From Murdochiella sp. Marseille-P8839 (GTDB lineage Bacteria; Bacillota; Clostridia; Tissierellales; Peptoniphilaceae), in contig JAIKLF010000003.1 in assembly GCA_019753405.1 (NCBI GenBank), positions 1 to 64,000 of the forward strand: a stretch of DNA of 64,000 bases. The letters run 5' to 3'. Position numbers and translations under genes: made by a program. A model generated the notes under the pieces. The model saw only the letters and a list, made by a program, of their open reading frames with translations. It had not been told where the DNA came from and did no database searches. Positions 47,622 to 57,072 of the stretch are shown in pieces (position 1 is the first letter of the stretch; every line of letters starts with the position of its first letter).

Positions 47622-50600
47622 AGTTCTCCTCCCCGTTTTCTTCTTCCCGGCGCAGGATGACCGGCGGATCAATGCTGTCAACATCCGTCGTGCCGTGCAA
47701 TTCCATGCGGTGCGCCGCTTTTTTGTCTCCCCGCCCGCCAAGAACCTCCCAGGCGGAGCTCATCATGAGCTTGACACGGTTGATCTGATTGACTTCGGAT
47801 GCGCCCGGATCATAGTCAATGGCAATGATGTTGGCTTCCGGGTGCTTTTCACGCACGGCCTTCATCACCCCCTTGCCGGTAATGTGGTTGGGCAAACAGC
47901 CGAACGGTTGGATGCAGACGATGTTCGGCGCGCCCTGTTCAATGAGCTCAATCATTTCACCGGCTAAAAGCCATCCCTCGCCGTATTGATGGCCCAGCGA
48001 GACGACTTCCTGCGCATAACGTTCAATCTGCTTCGCATAGGGTGGTTCCTGAAAATGTTTTGAGGCGCGCAGCGCTTTTCTGGCGGGTTTTCGATAGTAT
48101 TCGATGACCGATACGCCCAGACCGCTCGAGATAGTGCCCAGCAGCTTACTCTTGCCGAGCAGATCGCTCTTATGTTTCGCATTGCGGAAACAGTACACCA
48201 TAAAGTCCAGCAAGTCCGGAACGATGACCTCGGCGCCTTCATCCTCCAACAGCTTTTGCAAGTGGTTGTTCGCTTCCGGCAGATATTTGACTAAAATTTC
48301 GCCGACGATTCCCGCTTTCGGACAGGTGCGCGCAACACGGGGAACCGTATCAAATTCTTTGACGCATTCTACACAGAGTTTCTTAAAGAGCGAGCGGTGC
48401 GGCCGAACGACAAATTCCGCAAAGCGCGCAATCCACTTATCTTTCAGGCGGTCGGTCTGTCCCGCATTTTTCTCATACGGTCTTGTCGCGTTGGCGCAGC
48501 GCATGACGAGATCGCCTGCAACCAGGGCATAGCCGGCTTTGTTCAACAGCGACGGGCCGACAGAAAATCCTTCGGATACTTCAATTCCCTGCACCGAAAG
48601 AGCAATCACCGGCACTTGCGGATAGCCCATGTCGGCCAGGCCTTTGCGGATATAGCCGACGTAATTGGATGCGCGACACGCACCGCCGGTCTGCGTCATC
48701 AGCAATGCTGTTCGGTCGGGATCGTATTTTCCGCTCTCCAATGCTTCCAGCATCTGGCCGATTACGGTAATTGACGGATAGCACGAGTCATTATTTACGT
48801 ATTTTAAGCCCGCATCCACTACCGACTGATCCACGCGCGTGAGAAAGTCGAAATGGTAGCCTTCTCCTGCCAACGCCTGCTCCAGAATAGCGAAATGATC
48901 CGGTGCCATATTCGGCACCAGAATGGTGTAGCCGTCTTTCTTCATCTTCTTCGTAAACGAGGCCTTCGCCGGAGCATAGGAATCGTTACGGCGAGACGCT
49001 TCACGTTTTTCTTCCCGGTCACTTCCAGAAAGCGCCTGCAACAACGAACGAATACGGATTTTCACCGCCCCGAGATTGGACACTTCGTCAATTTTCAGAA
49101 GGGTATAGATTTTTCCTTTGCTCTCGAGAATTTCCTGCACCTGGTCGGAAGTGACGGCATCCAGGCCGCATCCGAAGGAATTGAGCTGAATCATTTCCAG
49201 ATCGGGATGTGCCGTAACAAATTCTGCCGCACGATAAAGGCGACTATGGTAAACCCATTGATCCAGCACGCGCAAATCCTCGGAAACATCCTGCTGATTC
49301 ATGGCGATACTGTCTTCGCTGAGTACCGCAAGTCCCATGCCGTTAATCAGCTCCGGAATGCCGTGGTTGACCTCTTTGTCCACATGATACGGACGACCGG
49401 AGAGCACGATACCTTTTGCATGGTGTTCCTTCATCCACTCGAGCGCGACCTGCCCTTCCCGACGAATGTCGCGATGATAATTCTTCTGTTCTTCCCAGGC
49501 CGCGGAAACCGCGCGGCGGATGGCTGCCGCCGGAATTTCCATGGTTTGGCCATCCACGGTGAAGTGCGCAAAGACCTGTGTCAAGCGCTCGGTAAGGGTT
49601 CGCTCATCTGCAAAGGACAGGAAGGGATGCAAGTAGGTCACCCCCTTTTCCTCCAATGCAGAGACGTTGTTCTTGATCACCTCCGGAAAACCGATCACCA
49701 CCGGACAGTTGATCTGGTTTGCCGCCTTTTCAAACTGTTTGGTTTCATAGAAGACGCTCGGATAGAAAATCAGGCGCACGCCCTTCTCCACAAGATCCTC
49801 AATATGGCCGTGCACGAGTTTGGCCGGATAGCACACCGTTTCGGACGAAATGGACGCCAGCCCCTTGTCATACATTGCACGTGAGCTTTCCCCCGAAAGT
49901 TCGACCGGAAAGCCCAGGCGGCTGAAAAACGTGTGCCAGAACGGCAGATTTTCATACATATTCAGCACGCGCGGCAAGCCCACGGTCGGGAACTTGGCCT
50001 GTTCTTCGCCGATACTGCTGTAATAGTGAAAAAGCCTGTCGTATTTGTATTGGTAAAGATTCGGCAATCCCTTTTCCTTGCGTACCACACCCGCTCCGCG
50101 CTCGCAGCGGTTGCCGGAAATATAGCGCGTACCGTCGGAAAAGACGTTGATCGTGAGTGCGCAATTGTTGGTACAACGTCCGCAACGCGCCATTTTTTGC
50201 GTATAGGTGAAATCCGCCAATTCTTGCGCCGTCTTGATCCCGCTCTCTCCCGTGGAACGACTTTTCGCAATCAGCGCCATGCCCATTGCACCCATCAGGC
50301 CGGCGATGGCCGGGCGCGTCGCATGACGTCCGGTTACTTTTTCAAAGGCGCGCAGAATGGCATCGCCGTAAAACGTTCCGCCCTGAACCACCAAATTTTT
50401 GCCGAGGCTCTTGGGGTCACGCACCTTTATGACTTTTTGAATGGCATTTTTAATAACGGAATAGCAGAGCCCTGCGGCGATGTCGCCCACATCGGAGCCC
50501 TCTTTTTGTGCCTGTTTCACTTTGGAGTTCATGAACACCGTGCAGCGGCTGCCCAGATCCACCGGTTTTTCGGCGAAAAGCGCCGCCTGTTGAAACTCCT

Positions 50601-51990
50601 CTACGCGCATACCGACAGAGGCGGAAAAGGTCGAGAGGAACGAGCCGCAGCCGGACGAACACGCTTCGTTAAGCTGAATCGAATCGATGACGCCATCCGA
50701 AATGTGCATGGCTTTCATATCCTGGCCGCCGATATCCAGAATGAAATCGACGTCGGGATCGTAGTAGTGTGCAGCAGTATAATGCGCAATGGTTTCCACT
50801 TCGCCGGTATCCACCGCAAGCGCCGCCCGAATAAAGTCCTCGCCGTAGCCGGTAATACCGGAGCAGGCGATGTAGGCGTCATCATTCAGCTGCGTATAAA
50901 TCTCCTGCAAATGTTCGATAATATGCTCCAGCGGCCGTCCGCGGTTGGAGGAATAGTGCGTATACAGAATTTGATTGTCTTCGCCAATGAGCACCATTTT
51001 GGCGGTGGTGGAACCGGAGTCGATGCCCAAATACGTCGGTCCGTGATAATCCGAAAGCGATCCGTAAACTTCCTTATTGGTCTCGTGGTCCTTGCGGAAG
51101 GCTTCGTATTCTTCCGGAGAGGTGAACAGCGGTTCCATGAGCTTGCGCTCTTCGGTGACAAGCTCTTTTCCCGACGAAAAACGATCTACAATCCGTTGCA
51201 GATCCTGGACGCCAGCTTCTTCCTGCGCAAGAAGAGCCGCCCCACGGGCGACAAAAAGCTGTCCGTCTTCCGGGGTGGTAAACGTGTTGTTTTCGCTGCC
51301 AAGCGTTTCGATAAAGCACACACGAAGCTGATCCAAAAAGTGCAACGGGCCGCCCAAAAAGGTGATGTTTCCACGAATGGGACGTCCGCAGGCCAGGTTG
51401 GAAATGGTCTGGTTAACGACGGACTGGAAGACGCTCATGGCAATGTCGTCATGGGATGCACCCTGATTGAGGAGCGCCTGCACATCGGTCTTGGCAAATA
51501 CGCCGCAACGCGAGGCGATGGGATAGATTTTTTCGTATGCGGAGGCCATGGCGTTGAGTCCGGAAGCGTCCGTGTCCAATAAACTCGCCATCTGGTCGAT
51601 GAACGCGCCCGTTCCACCGGCGCAGATGGAGTTCATGCGCTGCTCAACACTGCCGGATAAATACGTGATCTTCGAATCTTCCCCGCCCAGTTCAATGATC
51701 ACTTCCGTATGGGGAAGAAGCGCGCGAATGGCCTTCGTTTCGGCAATGACTTCCTGCACAAAGGGAATGCCGAGGTAGTCTTCCAGAAACATCCCTCCGG
51801 AGCCGGTGACTGCAAGCTGAATCGGCGAATTACCGATGGTGTCCAGCAATTCCTGCATGACCTGCTCTACGGTTCGTTTCACATCACTTTTATGTCGACG
51901 ATAGACCGAAAAACAGATCCGATCTTCTTCGTCAAGACAGACGACTTTCACTGTAGTCGATCCCACATCCAATCCTGCGTGATAAAGCAT
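47599..51990 (-). CDS. Giant acyl-CoA dehydratase activase-like protein (two ATPase modules plus DUF2229)
   Basis: A 1463-residue protein. Module 1 (about 1-260) and module 2 (about 318-580) are BadF/BcrA/HgdC-type ATPases: GLDVGSTTVK and GIDSGSTTAKMV phosphate loops, and Fe-S cysteines in SICAGGTGAF / SRCGVFAKTD and ACSSGCGSF / SRCTVFMNS. Then comes a CGRCTNNC cluster (about 615), a DUF2229-type region with RPYHVDKEVNHGIPELI, and a C-terminal third with FGCGLDAV and TQTGGACRASNYVGY reminiscent of dehydratase-related Fe-S subunits. Activators of this family inject electrons into 2-hydroxyacyl-CoA dehydratases using ATP. The ~1400-residue class is widespread in clostridia but its partner is not established. 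No HgdA/B genes are in the window. Ends inside fni. Confidence 0.88.
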   Translation of the reverse strand: MLYHAGLDVGSTTVKVVCLDEEDRICFSVYRRHKSDVKRTVEQVMQELLDTIGNSPIQLAVTGSGGMFLEDYLGIPFVQEVIAETKAIRALLPHTEVIIELGGEDSKITYLSGSVEQRMNSICAGGTGAFIDQMASLLDTDASGLNAMASAYEKIYPIASRCGVFAKTDVQALLNQGASHDDIAMSVFQSVVNQTISNLACGRPIRGNITFLGGPLHFLDQLRVCFIETLGSENNTFTTPEDGQLFVARGAALLAQEEAGVQDLQRIVDRFSSGKELVTEERKLMEPLFTSPEEYEAFRKDHETNKEVYGSLSDYHGPTYLGIDSGSTTAKMVLIGEDNQILYTHYSSNRGRPLEHIIEHLQEIYTQLNDDAYIACSGITGYGEDFIRAALAVDTGEVETIAHYTAAHYYDPDVDFILDIGGQDMKAMHISDGVIDSIQLNEACSSGCGSFLSTFSASVGMRVEEFQQAALFAEKPVDLGSRCTVFMNSKVKQAQKEGSDVGDIAAGLCYSVIKNAIQKVIKVRDPKSLGKNLVVQGGTFYGDAILRAFEKVTGRHATRPAIAGLMGAMGMALIAKSRSTGESGIKTAQELADFTYTQKMARCGRCTNNCALTINVFSDGTRYISGNRCERGAGVVRKEKGLPNLYQYKYDRLFHYYSSIGEEQAKFPTVGLPRVLNMYENLPFWHTFFSRLGFPVELSGESSRAMYDKGLASISSETVCYPAKLVHGHIEDLVEKGVRLIFYPSVFYETKQFEKAANQINCPVVIGFPEVIKNNVSALEEKGVTYLHPFLSFADERTLTERLTQVFAHFTVDGQTMEIPAAAIRRAVSAAWEEQKNYHRDIRREGQVALEWMKEHHAKGIVLSGRPYHVDKEVNHGIPELINGMGLAVLSEDSIAMNQQDVSEDLRVLDQWVYHSRLYRAAEFVTAHPDLEMIQLNSFGCGLDAVTSDQVQEILESKGKIYTLLKIDEVSNLGAVKIRIRSLLQALSGSDREEKREASRRNDSYAPAKASFTKKMKKDGYTILVPNMAPDHFAILEQALAGEGYHFDFLTRVDQSVVDAGLKYVNNDSCYPSITVIGQMLEALESGKYDPDRTALLMTQTGGACRASNYVGYIRKGLADMGYPQVPVIALSVQGIEVSEGFSVGPSLLNKAGYALVAGDLVMRCANATRPYEKNAGQTDRLKDKWIARFAEFVVRPHRSLFKKLCVECVKEFDTVPRVARTCPKAGIVGEILVKYLPEANNHLQKLLEDEGAEVIVPDLLDFMVYCFRNAKHKSDLLGKSKLLGTISSGLGVSVIEYYRKPARKALRASKHFQEPPYAKQIERYAQEVVSLGHQYGEGWLLAGEMIELIEQGAPNIVCIQPFGCLPNHITGKGVMKAVREKHPEANIIAIDYDPGASEVNQINRVKLMMSSAWEVLGGRGDKKAAHRMELHGTTDVDSIDPPVILRREEENGEENYAQRTQR

Positions 51991-52276
51991 ATTTCCTCGT
52001 CTCTACTCCAAAATCCCGAAGGGCCGAAGGGTAAACCTTTCATTCCTTATCCATCTTCGGCACCCCTCGCCGTCTTTCCGACGATTGTACCGCTTGTTCT
52101 TTCTATTATGGTATGGGCTCATCATATACCCGTACAGGGAAAAGTGCTATGCCCATAGTATGTAATTTTTACCCATTTTCCTTCTCTTTCCCTTCCTCGG
52201 CATATGCACTACAATAAAGAAGGAAATTTGAACCGACGAGCCTTTCGGCTCGTGCATAAACCATATAGGAGGATTC
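51991..52276. other. Divergent intergenic region with short hairpin before second fprA
   Basis: Holds the promoters of the activase-like gene (minus) and fprA2 (plus). A TACAAT at 52210-52215 could be a -10 for fprA2. A hairpin ACGAGCC TTTC GGCTCGT (52236-52253) lies just before the ribosome-binding site AGGAGG. No gene is visible. Confidence 0.55.
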
Positions 52277-53521
52277 ATGAGTACCTATTGTACACCCGTA
52301 ACGGACTGGCTGACCTATGTCGGCGTGAATGATCGTCTCAAACCCTTATTTGAAAACCAATGGCCGCTTCCGAAAGGAGTTGCCTATAACGCCTATCTGG
52401 CAAAAGACGAAAAGACCGCTCTGCTTGATTCGGTGGATGCCCATCAGGCGGATGATTTCATGACGAAAGTGCGCACCGCCCTCGGCGATCGCACGCTGGA
52501 TTACTTCGTCATCCATCACGTCGAGCCGGATCATTCTTCGACCATTCCGCTGGTTCGTCGCTATTATCCCAATGTGACGCTCGTTGGGAATAAAAAGACG
52601 TTCACGATGCTCAACCAGTTCTATGGCATCGATGAAGAAAATACGCTCGTGGTTGGCGAAGGCGATACGCTTTCTCTTGGCCAACACACCCTCACCTTCC
52701 ACATGACCCCCATGACGCACTGGCCGGAATCCATGGTCAGCTACGAAGAAACCGACGGCATCCTCTTCTCGCAGGATATTTTCGGCGGTTTCGGGGCGCT
52801 GGACGGCAAGATCTTCGACGATGAGATCGGCGACATCGAGACCGTCTATGCGGAAGCCTGCCGCTACTACACCAATATCGTCGGCAAGTATTCCCGCATG
52901 GCCGCAAAGGCTCTGAAAAAGCTGGAAGGCCTGACGATCAACATGATTTGTCCGGTGCACGGCCCCATTTGGCGTACGCATCCGGAACACATCATGGCGC
53001 TTTACACCAACCTGGCCAATTGGCGTTCTCAGAACGGGGTCGTTATCGCTTTCGGTTCCATGTACGGCAACACCGAGCACATGGCGGACATGCTGGCGCG
53101 CTTCCTGTCGGAAGAGGGCGTGAAAAACATTCACCTCTATGATGTGACAAAAACGCATCCGTCGGTAATCTCGACGGATGTCTGGAAATATCGCGGGTTT
53201 ATCGCCTGCGCACCGACCTATAACAACGCGCTGTTCCTACCCATGCGCACGCTCTTCGACATTTTGGCCGAAAACAAGATGCAGAACAAAACCGTGGGCA
53301 TTGTCGGCAACTATTCCTGGAGCGGCGGCGCCGTAAAGGAAATGCAGGCATGGCTGGAAAAACAGCCGTTTGAGGTGGTTGAGCCCGTCGTTGAAGCGAA
53401 AAGTGCCGCAACGCAAGAGGATCTGGAACAGCTCCGCGCTCTGGCCAAGGCCATGGCGGAGAATCTCGACTCCCATGCGGAAACCGACAACATGAATTAC
53501 TATTCGCATATCGGGGAATAA
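52277..53521 (+). CDS. fprA: Flavodiiron protein (FprA family), second copy
   Basis: A 414-residue paralogue of the protein at 9174. Diiron ligands: HHVEPDH, MTHWPE, SQDIFG and CPVHG; FMN loop GSMYGNTEHMAD. The neighbours differ from the first copy: it precedes gpmI and has no rubredoxin partner nearby, so it probably uses a rubredoxin encoded elsewhere. Expected role is reduction of O2 or NO in the cytoplasm. AGGAGG precedes the ATG. Confidence 0.94.
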   Translation: MSTYCTPVTDWLTYVGVNDRLKPLFENQWPLPKGVAYNAYLAKDEKTALLDSVDAHQADDFMTKVRTALGDRTLDYFVIHHVEPDHSSTIPLVRRYYPNVTLVGNKKTFTMLNQFYGIDEENTLVVGEGDTLSLGQHTLTFHMTPMTHWPESMVSYEETDGILFSQDIFGGFGALDGKIFDDEIGDIETVYAEACRYYTNIVGKYSRMAAKALKKLEGLTINMICPVHGPIWRTHPEHIMALYTNLANWRSQNGVVIAFGSMYGNTEHMADMLARFLSEEGVKNIHLYDVTKTHPSVISTDVWKYRGFIACAPTYNNALFLPMRTLFDILAENKMQNKTVGIVGNYSWSGGAVKEMQAWLEKQPFEVVEPVVEAKSAATQEDLEQLRALAKAMAENLDSHAETDNMNYYSHIGE

Positions 53522-53577
53522 GCCCTGCGCCATGCCAACGCAGCGCAGTGAAATAGATAGAAAGGAATCCACAACGT

Positions 53578-55182
53578 ATGGAATCACCGAAGAAAAAAGT
53601 GGTGCTCATCGTCATGGACGGTGTGGGCATCAGCCCTGTTGATAAAGAAGCCGGCGACGCGGTAAAAGCCGCGCATACACCCATGTTGGATCAGCTTCGC
53701 AAAGAATATCCCTGGATTATGCTTCGTGCGCATGGCGTAGCGGTCGGTCTTCCGACGGACGACGACATGGGCAATTCGGAGGTCGGCCACAATGCTATCG
53801 GATGTGGCCAGATTTATGCACAGGGAGCAAAGCTCGTGAACCAGTCCATTGCGGATGGTTCCCTGTTTTCCTCGGCCACGTGGAAGGAGACGCTTGCCTA
53901 TGCGCTTTCGCATGACGGCGCGCTGCATTTCATCGGTCTGCTTTCCGATGGCAACGTCCATTCTCACATGGATCATTTGATGGCGTTGATTACCGCCGCA
54001 AAAGCTGCCGGCATTCCGCGCGTCTTTGTTCACGCCCTGCTGGACGGCCGTGATGTGCCGCCGACGTCCGGCGAAACCTATCTCACCCAACTGGAAAATT
54101 TTCTGGCTACACTGAATGATGATACGTTCCATGGCGTCATTGCCAGCGGCGGCGGTCGCATGACGACGACCATGGATCGCTATAAAGCAGACTGGTCCAT
54201 GGTTGAACGTGGTTGGAATGCCCAAGTGCACGGGAAAACAGCAGATGGTCGGCTGTTCCCTTCCGCCCTTGACGCTTACCGTACGCTGCGCGAAGAAACC
54301 GGCGAGGTGGATCAGAATCTTCCCGCCTTTGTGATCGGTGAAAACGGGCAACCCGTCGGCGCTATGCAGGACGGCGACAGTGTGATCTTCTACAATTTCC
54401 GCGGCGATCGTGCCATTGAAGTTTCGATGGCCTTTGAAGACGAGGACTTCACTGCCTTTGATCGCGGTGCGCGGCCGAAAGTTTACTATGCCGGAATGCT
54501 GGAATACGATGGCGATTTGCACATTCCGCATCACTATCTGGTCAATCCGCCGAAAATCACAAATACCTTGACGGAATTTCTCGTTTCCAAGGGTATCAAC
54601 GAATTTGCCTGTGCGGAAACCCAGAAGTTCGGCCATGTCACTTATTTCTGGAACGGCAACAATTCCGAAAAAGTTTCCGAAACGCTGGAAACCTGGGTGG
54701 AAGTGCCTTCCGACAATGTTCCTTTCGACCAGCGCCCCTGGATGAAATCTGCAGAAGTGACGGATCAGCTCCTTAACGCCATCCAAAGCGAACAGTACGG
54801 TTTCTTGCGTGTCAATTACGCCAACGGCGACATGGTCGGACATACCGGCGTCTTCCGTTCGGCCGAAATCGCCATCGAAAGCGTTGATCTCGCCCTTTCC
54901 CGCGTCGTGCCCGTCGCGCTTGCCCACGGCTACACCGTTCTCATCACCGCCGATCACGGCAACTCCGATGACATGCTCCAAAAAACCAAAGCCGGCACAC
55001 TCGAACCGAAAACTTCACACTCCCTCAATCCCGTTCCCTTCATTGCCGTCAGCCCTGACAACGACGTCGTTCTCGACGAATCCGTGTCCAACCGTGCCGG
55101 CCTCGCTAACATTGCCGCGACCGTCGTGGAACTCATGGGCTACGAGAAGCCGGAGTGCTGGGAAAAGTCGGTGCTGAAGTAA
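53578..55182 (+). CDS. gpmI: 2,3-bisphosphoglycerate-independent phosphoglycerate mutase
   Basis: A 534-residue manganese enzyme of glycolysis interconverting 3- and 2-phosphoglycerate. Metal and catalytic segments are VLIVMDGVG, the nucleophile Ser in DDDMGNSEVGHN, HALLDGRDVPP, RGDRAIE, NYANGDMVGHTG and ITADHGNSD. The gene starts 56 bp after fprA2 with AGAAAGGA upstream and may be cotranscribed with it. A strong terminator follows. Confidence 0.96.
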   Translation: MESPKKKVVLIVMDGVGISPVDKEAGDAVKAAHTPMLDQLRKEYPWIMLRAHGVAVGLPTDDDMGNSEVGHNAIGCGQIYAQGAKLVNQSIADGSLFSSATWKETLAYALSHDGALHFIGLLSDGNVHSHMDHLMALITAAKAAGIPRVFVHALLDGRDVPPTSGETYLTQLENFLATLNDDTFHGVIASGGGRMTTTMDRYKADWSMVERGWNAQVHGKTADGRLFPSALDAYRTLREETGEVDQNLPAFVIGENGQPVGAMQDGDSVIFYNFRGDRAIEVSMAFEDEDFTAFDRGARPKVYYAGMLEYDGDLHIPHHYLVNPPKITNTLTEFLVSKGINEFACAETQKFGHVTYFWNGNNSEKVSETLETWVEVPSDNVPFDQRPWMKSAEVTDQLLNAIQSEQYGFLRVNYANGDMVGHTGVFRSAEIAIESVDLALSRVVPVALAHGYTVLITADHGNSDDMLQKTKAGTLEPKTSHSLNPVPFIAVSPDNDVVLDESVSNRAGLANIAATVVELMGYEKPECWEKSVLK

Positions 55183-55221
55183 CAAAGAGAAGGAATAAAA
55201 TACTTTTCTTGCAAATCAGAG

Positions 55222-55253
55222 GGAAGCGACGGGCAACCGTCGCTTCCTTTTTT
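55222..55253 (+). terminator. Rho-independent terminator after gpmI
   Basis: GGAAGCGACGG GCAA CCGTCGCTTCC followed by six T. Confidence 0.95.
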
Positions 55254-55281
55254 AGGTGGATTCGTAATGTCGGCCCATTTA

Positions 55282-55312
55282 TTGCTAATGTGTGTACAAT
55301 TGGTGTACAATT
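55282..55312 (+). promoter_or_regulatory. Promoter and probable operator of the toxin-antitoxin module
   Basis: TTGCTA (55282-55287) and TACAAT (55306-55311) with an 18-bp spacer. TGTACAATT occurs twice, at 55293-55301 and 55304-55312, 11 bp apart, overlapping the -10. The spacing of one helical turn suits cooperative binding by the antitoxin. Confidence 0.55.
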
Positions 55313-55345
55313 AACATGTAATTGCTTGCGAAACGAGGTGATAAT

Positions 55346-55651
55346 ATGGCAAAAACAGCAAACGTATACGCCCGAATGGAGCCGGAATTGAAAGAACAGG
55401 CAGAACACATCTTAAATGCAATAGGCCTCGCTCCTTCCAGTGCCATTACCATGTTTTACAAACAGGTAATTTTGCAACAAGGCCTTCCTTTTGAAGCAAA
55501 GTTAAATTATAGACAGCCCCTTGCTGTAGACACCATGACAAAAAGCGAATTGGACGCTGAATTACAGAAAGGATACCAGTCTGTTCTCTCCGGTAATGTA
55601 AAACCGGCAGAAGAAGTTTTTGAATCTTTGCGTCAGGAATTTGACCTATGA
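55346..55651 (+). CDS. RelB/DinJ-type antitoxin
   Basis: A 101-residue protein with an N-terminal ribbon-helix-helix segment (ANVYARMEPELKEQAEHILNAIGLAPSSAITMFYKQV), which binds DNA and represses its own operon, and a C-terminal part that wraps the toxin. The ATG at 55346 has CGAGGTG upstream. Its stop overlaps the toxin start (ATGA). Confidence 0.92.
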   Translation: MAKTANVYARMEPELKEQAEHILNAIGLAPSSAITMFYKQVILQQGLPFEAKLNYRQPLAVDTMTKSELDAELQKGYQSVLSGNVKPAEEVFESLRQEFDL

Positions 55652-55962
55652 GTTATCGTGTTTCCATTTCACTTGAAGCACAAGAAGATTTACGCGGTAT
55701 CCATGCCTATATCGCATTCCATCTGTTGGCACCGAAAAACGCAAAAGAGCAACTCTCTCGTCTGGAAAAATCGATAAAAAGTCTTGCTGAATTCCCCATG
55801 CGACACCAACTCGTAGATGAATCTCTTTGGAAGAAGAAAAACTTACATGTTATGCCTTGTGATAATTTCCTGATCTTTTATTTTGTGCAAGAAGAGAAGA
55901 AGGCGGTAATTATTTCTCGCGTCTTGTATCAAAGACGAAATCTTAAAACAGCCTTGGAGTAA
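55648..55962 (+). CDS. RelE/ParE-family toxin
   Basis: A 104-residue protein of the RelE/ParE superfamily (SISLEAQEDLRGIHAYIAF, LAEFPMRHQL, FLIFYFVQEEKKAVIISRVLYQRR). Most RelE-like members cut mRNA in the ribosome; ParE-like ones poison gyrase; I cannot separate them here, although the basic VLYQRRN end with RelB-type antitoxin favours RelE. It converges with the glycosyltransferase gene 9 bp away, with no terminator between. Confidence 0.9.
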   Translation: MSYRVSISLEAQEDLRGIHAYIAFHLLAPKNAKEQLSRLEKSIKSLAEFPMRHQLVDESLWKKKNLHVMPCDNFLIFYFVQEEKKAVIISRVLYQRRNLKTALE

Positions 55963-55971
55963 TACCCGCTT

Positions 55972-56898
55972 TTACTCTTCCGACGTATACTCCTCTGACA
56001 CCAAATAGCGCGGACGCCGTTTGACCTCTTCCGCAATCTGGGCAATGTAAAAGCCGATAATACCGAGACTGAACATGATGATGCTGCCGGTAAACATCAG
56101 AAGAATTATGACGGTGGTGAAGCCGCCCAGGGCGCGACCGGAGAGCTTTTGTACAAGCGCGATAATCGCGAGAATGCCGGCAAAAACAAAGAAGACAGCA
56201 CCCATGAAGGTAACGAGCTGCATGGGAAGAACGGAGAAGGACGCAATGTTTCGCATTGCATAACGGAAAAGTGAAAACGTCGACCATTTGGATTCGCCGT
56301 ATTGGCGATCCTGCACGCGATAGTACACTGTCGCGCGCGAATAGCCGGCCCAGAAGGACATCGCGCGAAAGAAGGTATTGCGCTCAGGCATGCGGTTTAA
56401 GGCGTCAACCACCTTGCGATCCAACAGCTTAAAATCGGAGCTATCTTCCATATTTAAGCCCGAGAAGCGGCTGATCAGACGATAAAACAGCTTGGAAAAA
56501 CCGCGATGCGCGCCGGTTTCTTCCCCGCGGTCTTCTTTAATCCCCTCCACCACTTCATAGCCCTGTTCCCACAACGCGACCATATCCAAAATCTTTTCCG
56601 GGGGATGCTGCAAATCAGCATCCATGACCACGACGCAATCGCCCTTAGCCGCCTCAAGGCCGGCAAAAATCGCCGCCTCTTTGCCAAAATTGCGGCTGAA
56701 ATGAATTCCTCGCACGCGGTTTTCATTATTTACCGGGCGGAGTTGTTGAATAATTTCCCACGTTTTATCCACAGAGCCATCATCCACAAACACCAGCTCA
56801 ACAGGCATATCCAGAGGAGAAAGCGTCTGTTCCAATGTTTTAAACGTGACGGCCAACCCTGCTTGTTCATTATATGCAGGAATGATTACCGAAAGCAT
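55972..56898 (-). CDS. Family 2 glycosyltransferase, GtrB/DPM1-like, membrane anchored
   Basis: A 308-residue enzyme. The N-terminal GT-A domain has VIIPAYNEQAGL, VFVDDGSVDKT and the metal-binding VVMDADLQHPPE; two C-terminal transmembrane helices (about 235-260 and 268-295) end in the basic KRRPRYL. This group transfers a sugar to undecaprenyl phosphate for wall or lipid decoration. The expected GtrA flippase is not nearby. AAGGAGG precedes the ATG at 56898; the frame is open to 56964 without support. Confidence 0.9.
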   Translation of the reverse strand: MLSVIIPAYNEQAGLAVTFKTLEQTLSPLDMPVELVFVDDGSVDKTWEIIQQLRPVNNENRVRGIHFSRNFGKEAAIFAGLEAAKGDCVVVMDADLQHPPEKILDMVALWEQGYEVVEGIKEDRGEETGAHRGFSKLFYRLISRFSGLNMEDSSDFKLLDRKVVDALNRMPERNTFFRAMSFWAGYSRATVYYRVQDRQYGESKWSTFSLFRYAMRNIASFSVLPMQLVTFMGAVFFVFAGILAIIALVQKLSGRALGGFTTVIILLMFTGSIIMFSLGIIGFYIAQIAEEVKRRPRYLVSEEYTSEE

Positions 56899-57072
56899 TT
56901 CCCCTCCTTGATCTTTCGTTTTTAAGTTGCACTTTACCAACCATTGTGTTGACTTTGACGCCAACGATTATTTAACGCTTACGGCGCTCTCTTTATTCGC
57001 TTTCGTGTTCATCTTATATCGCCTTCATGTAGACCTTGTGTTGGCGTTCGGTCTGCATTCCCTGTTGCTTTC

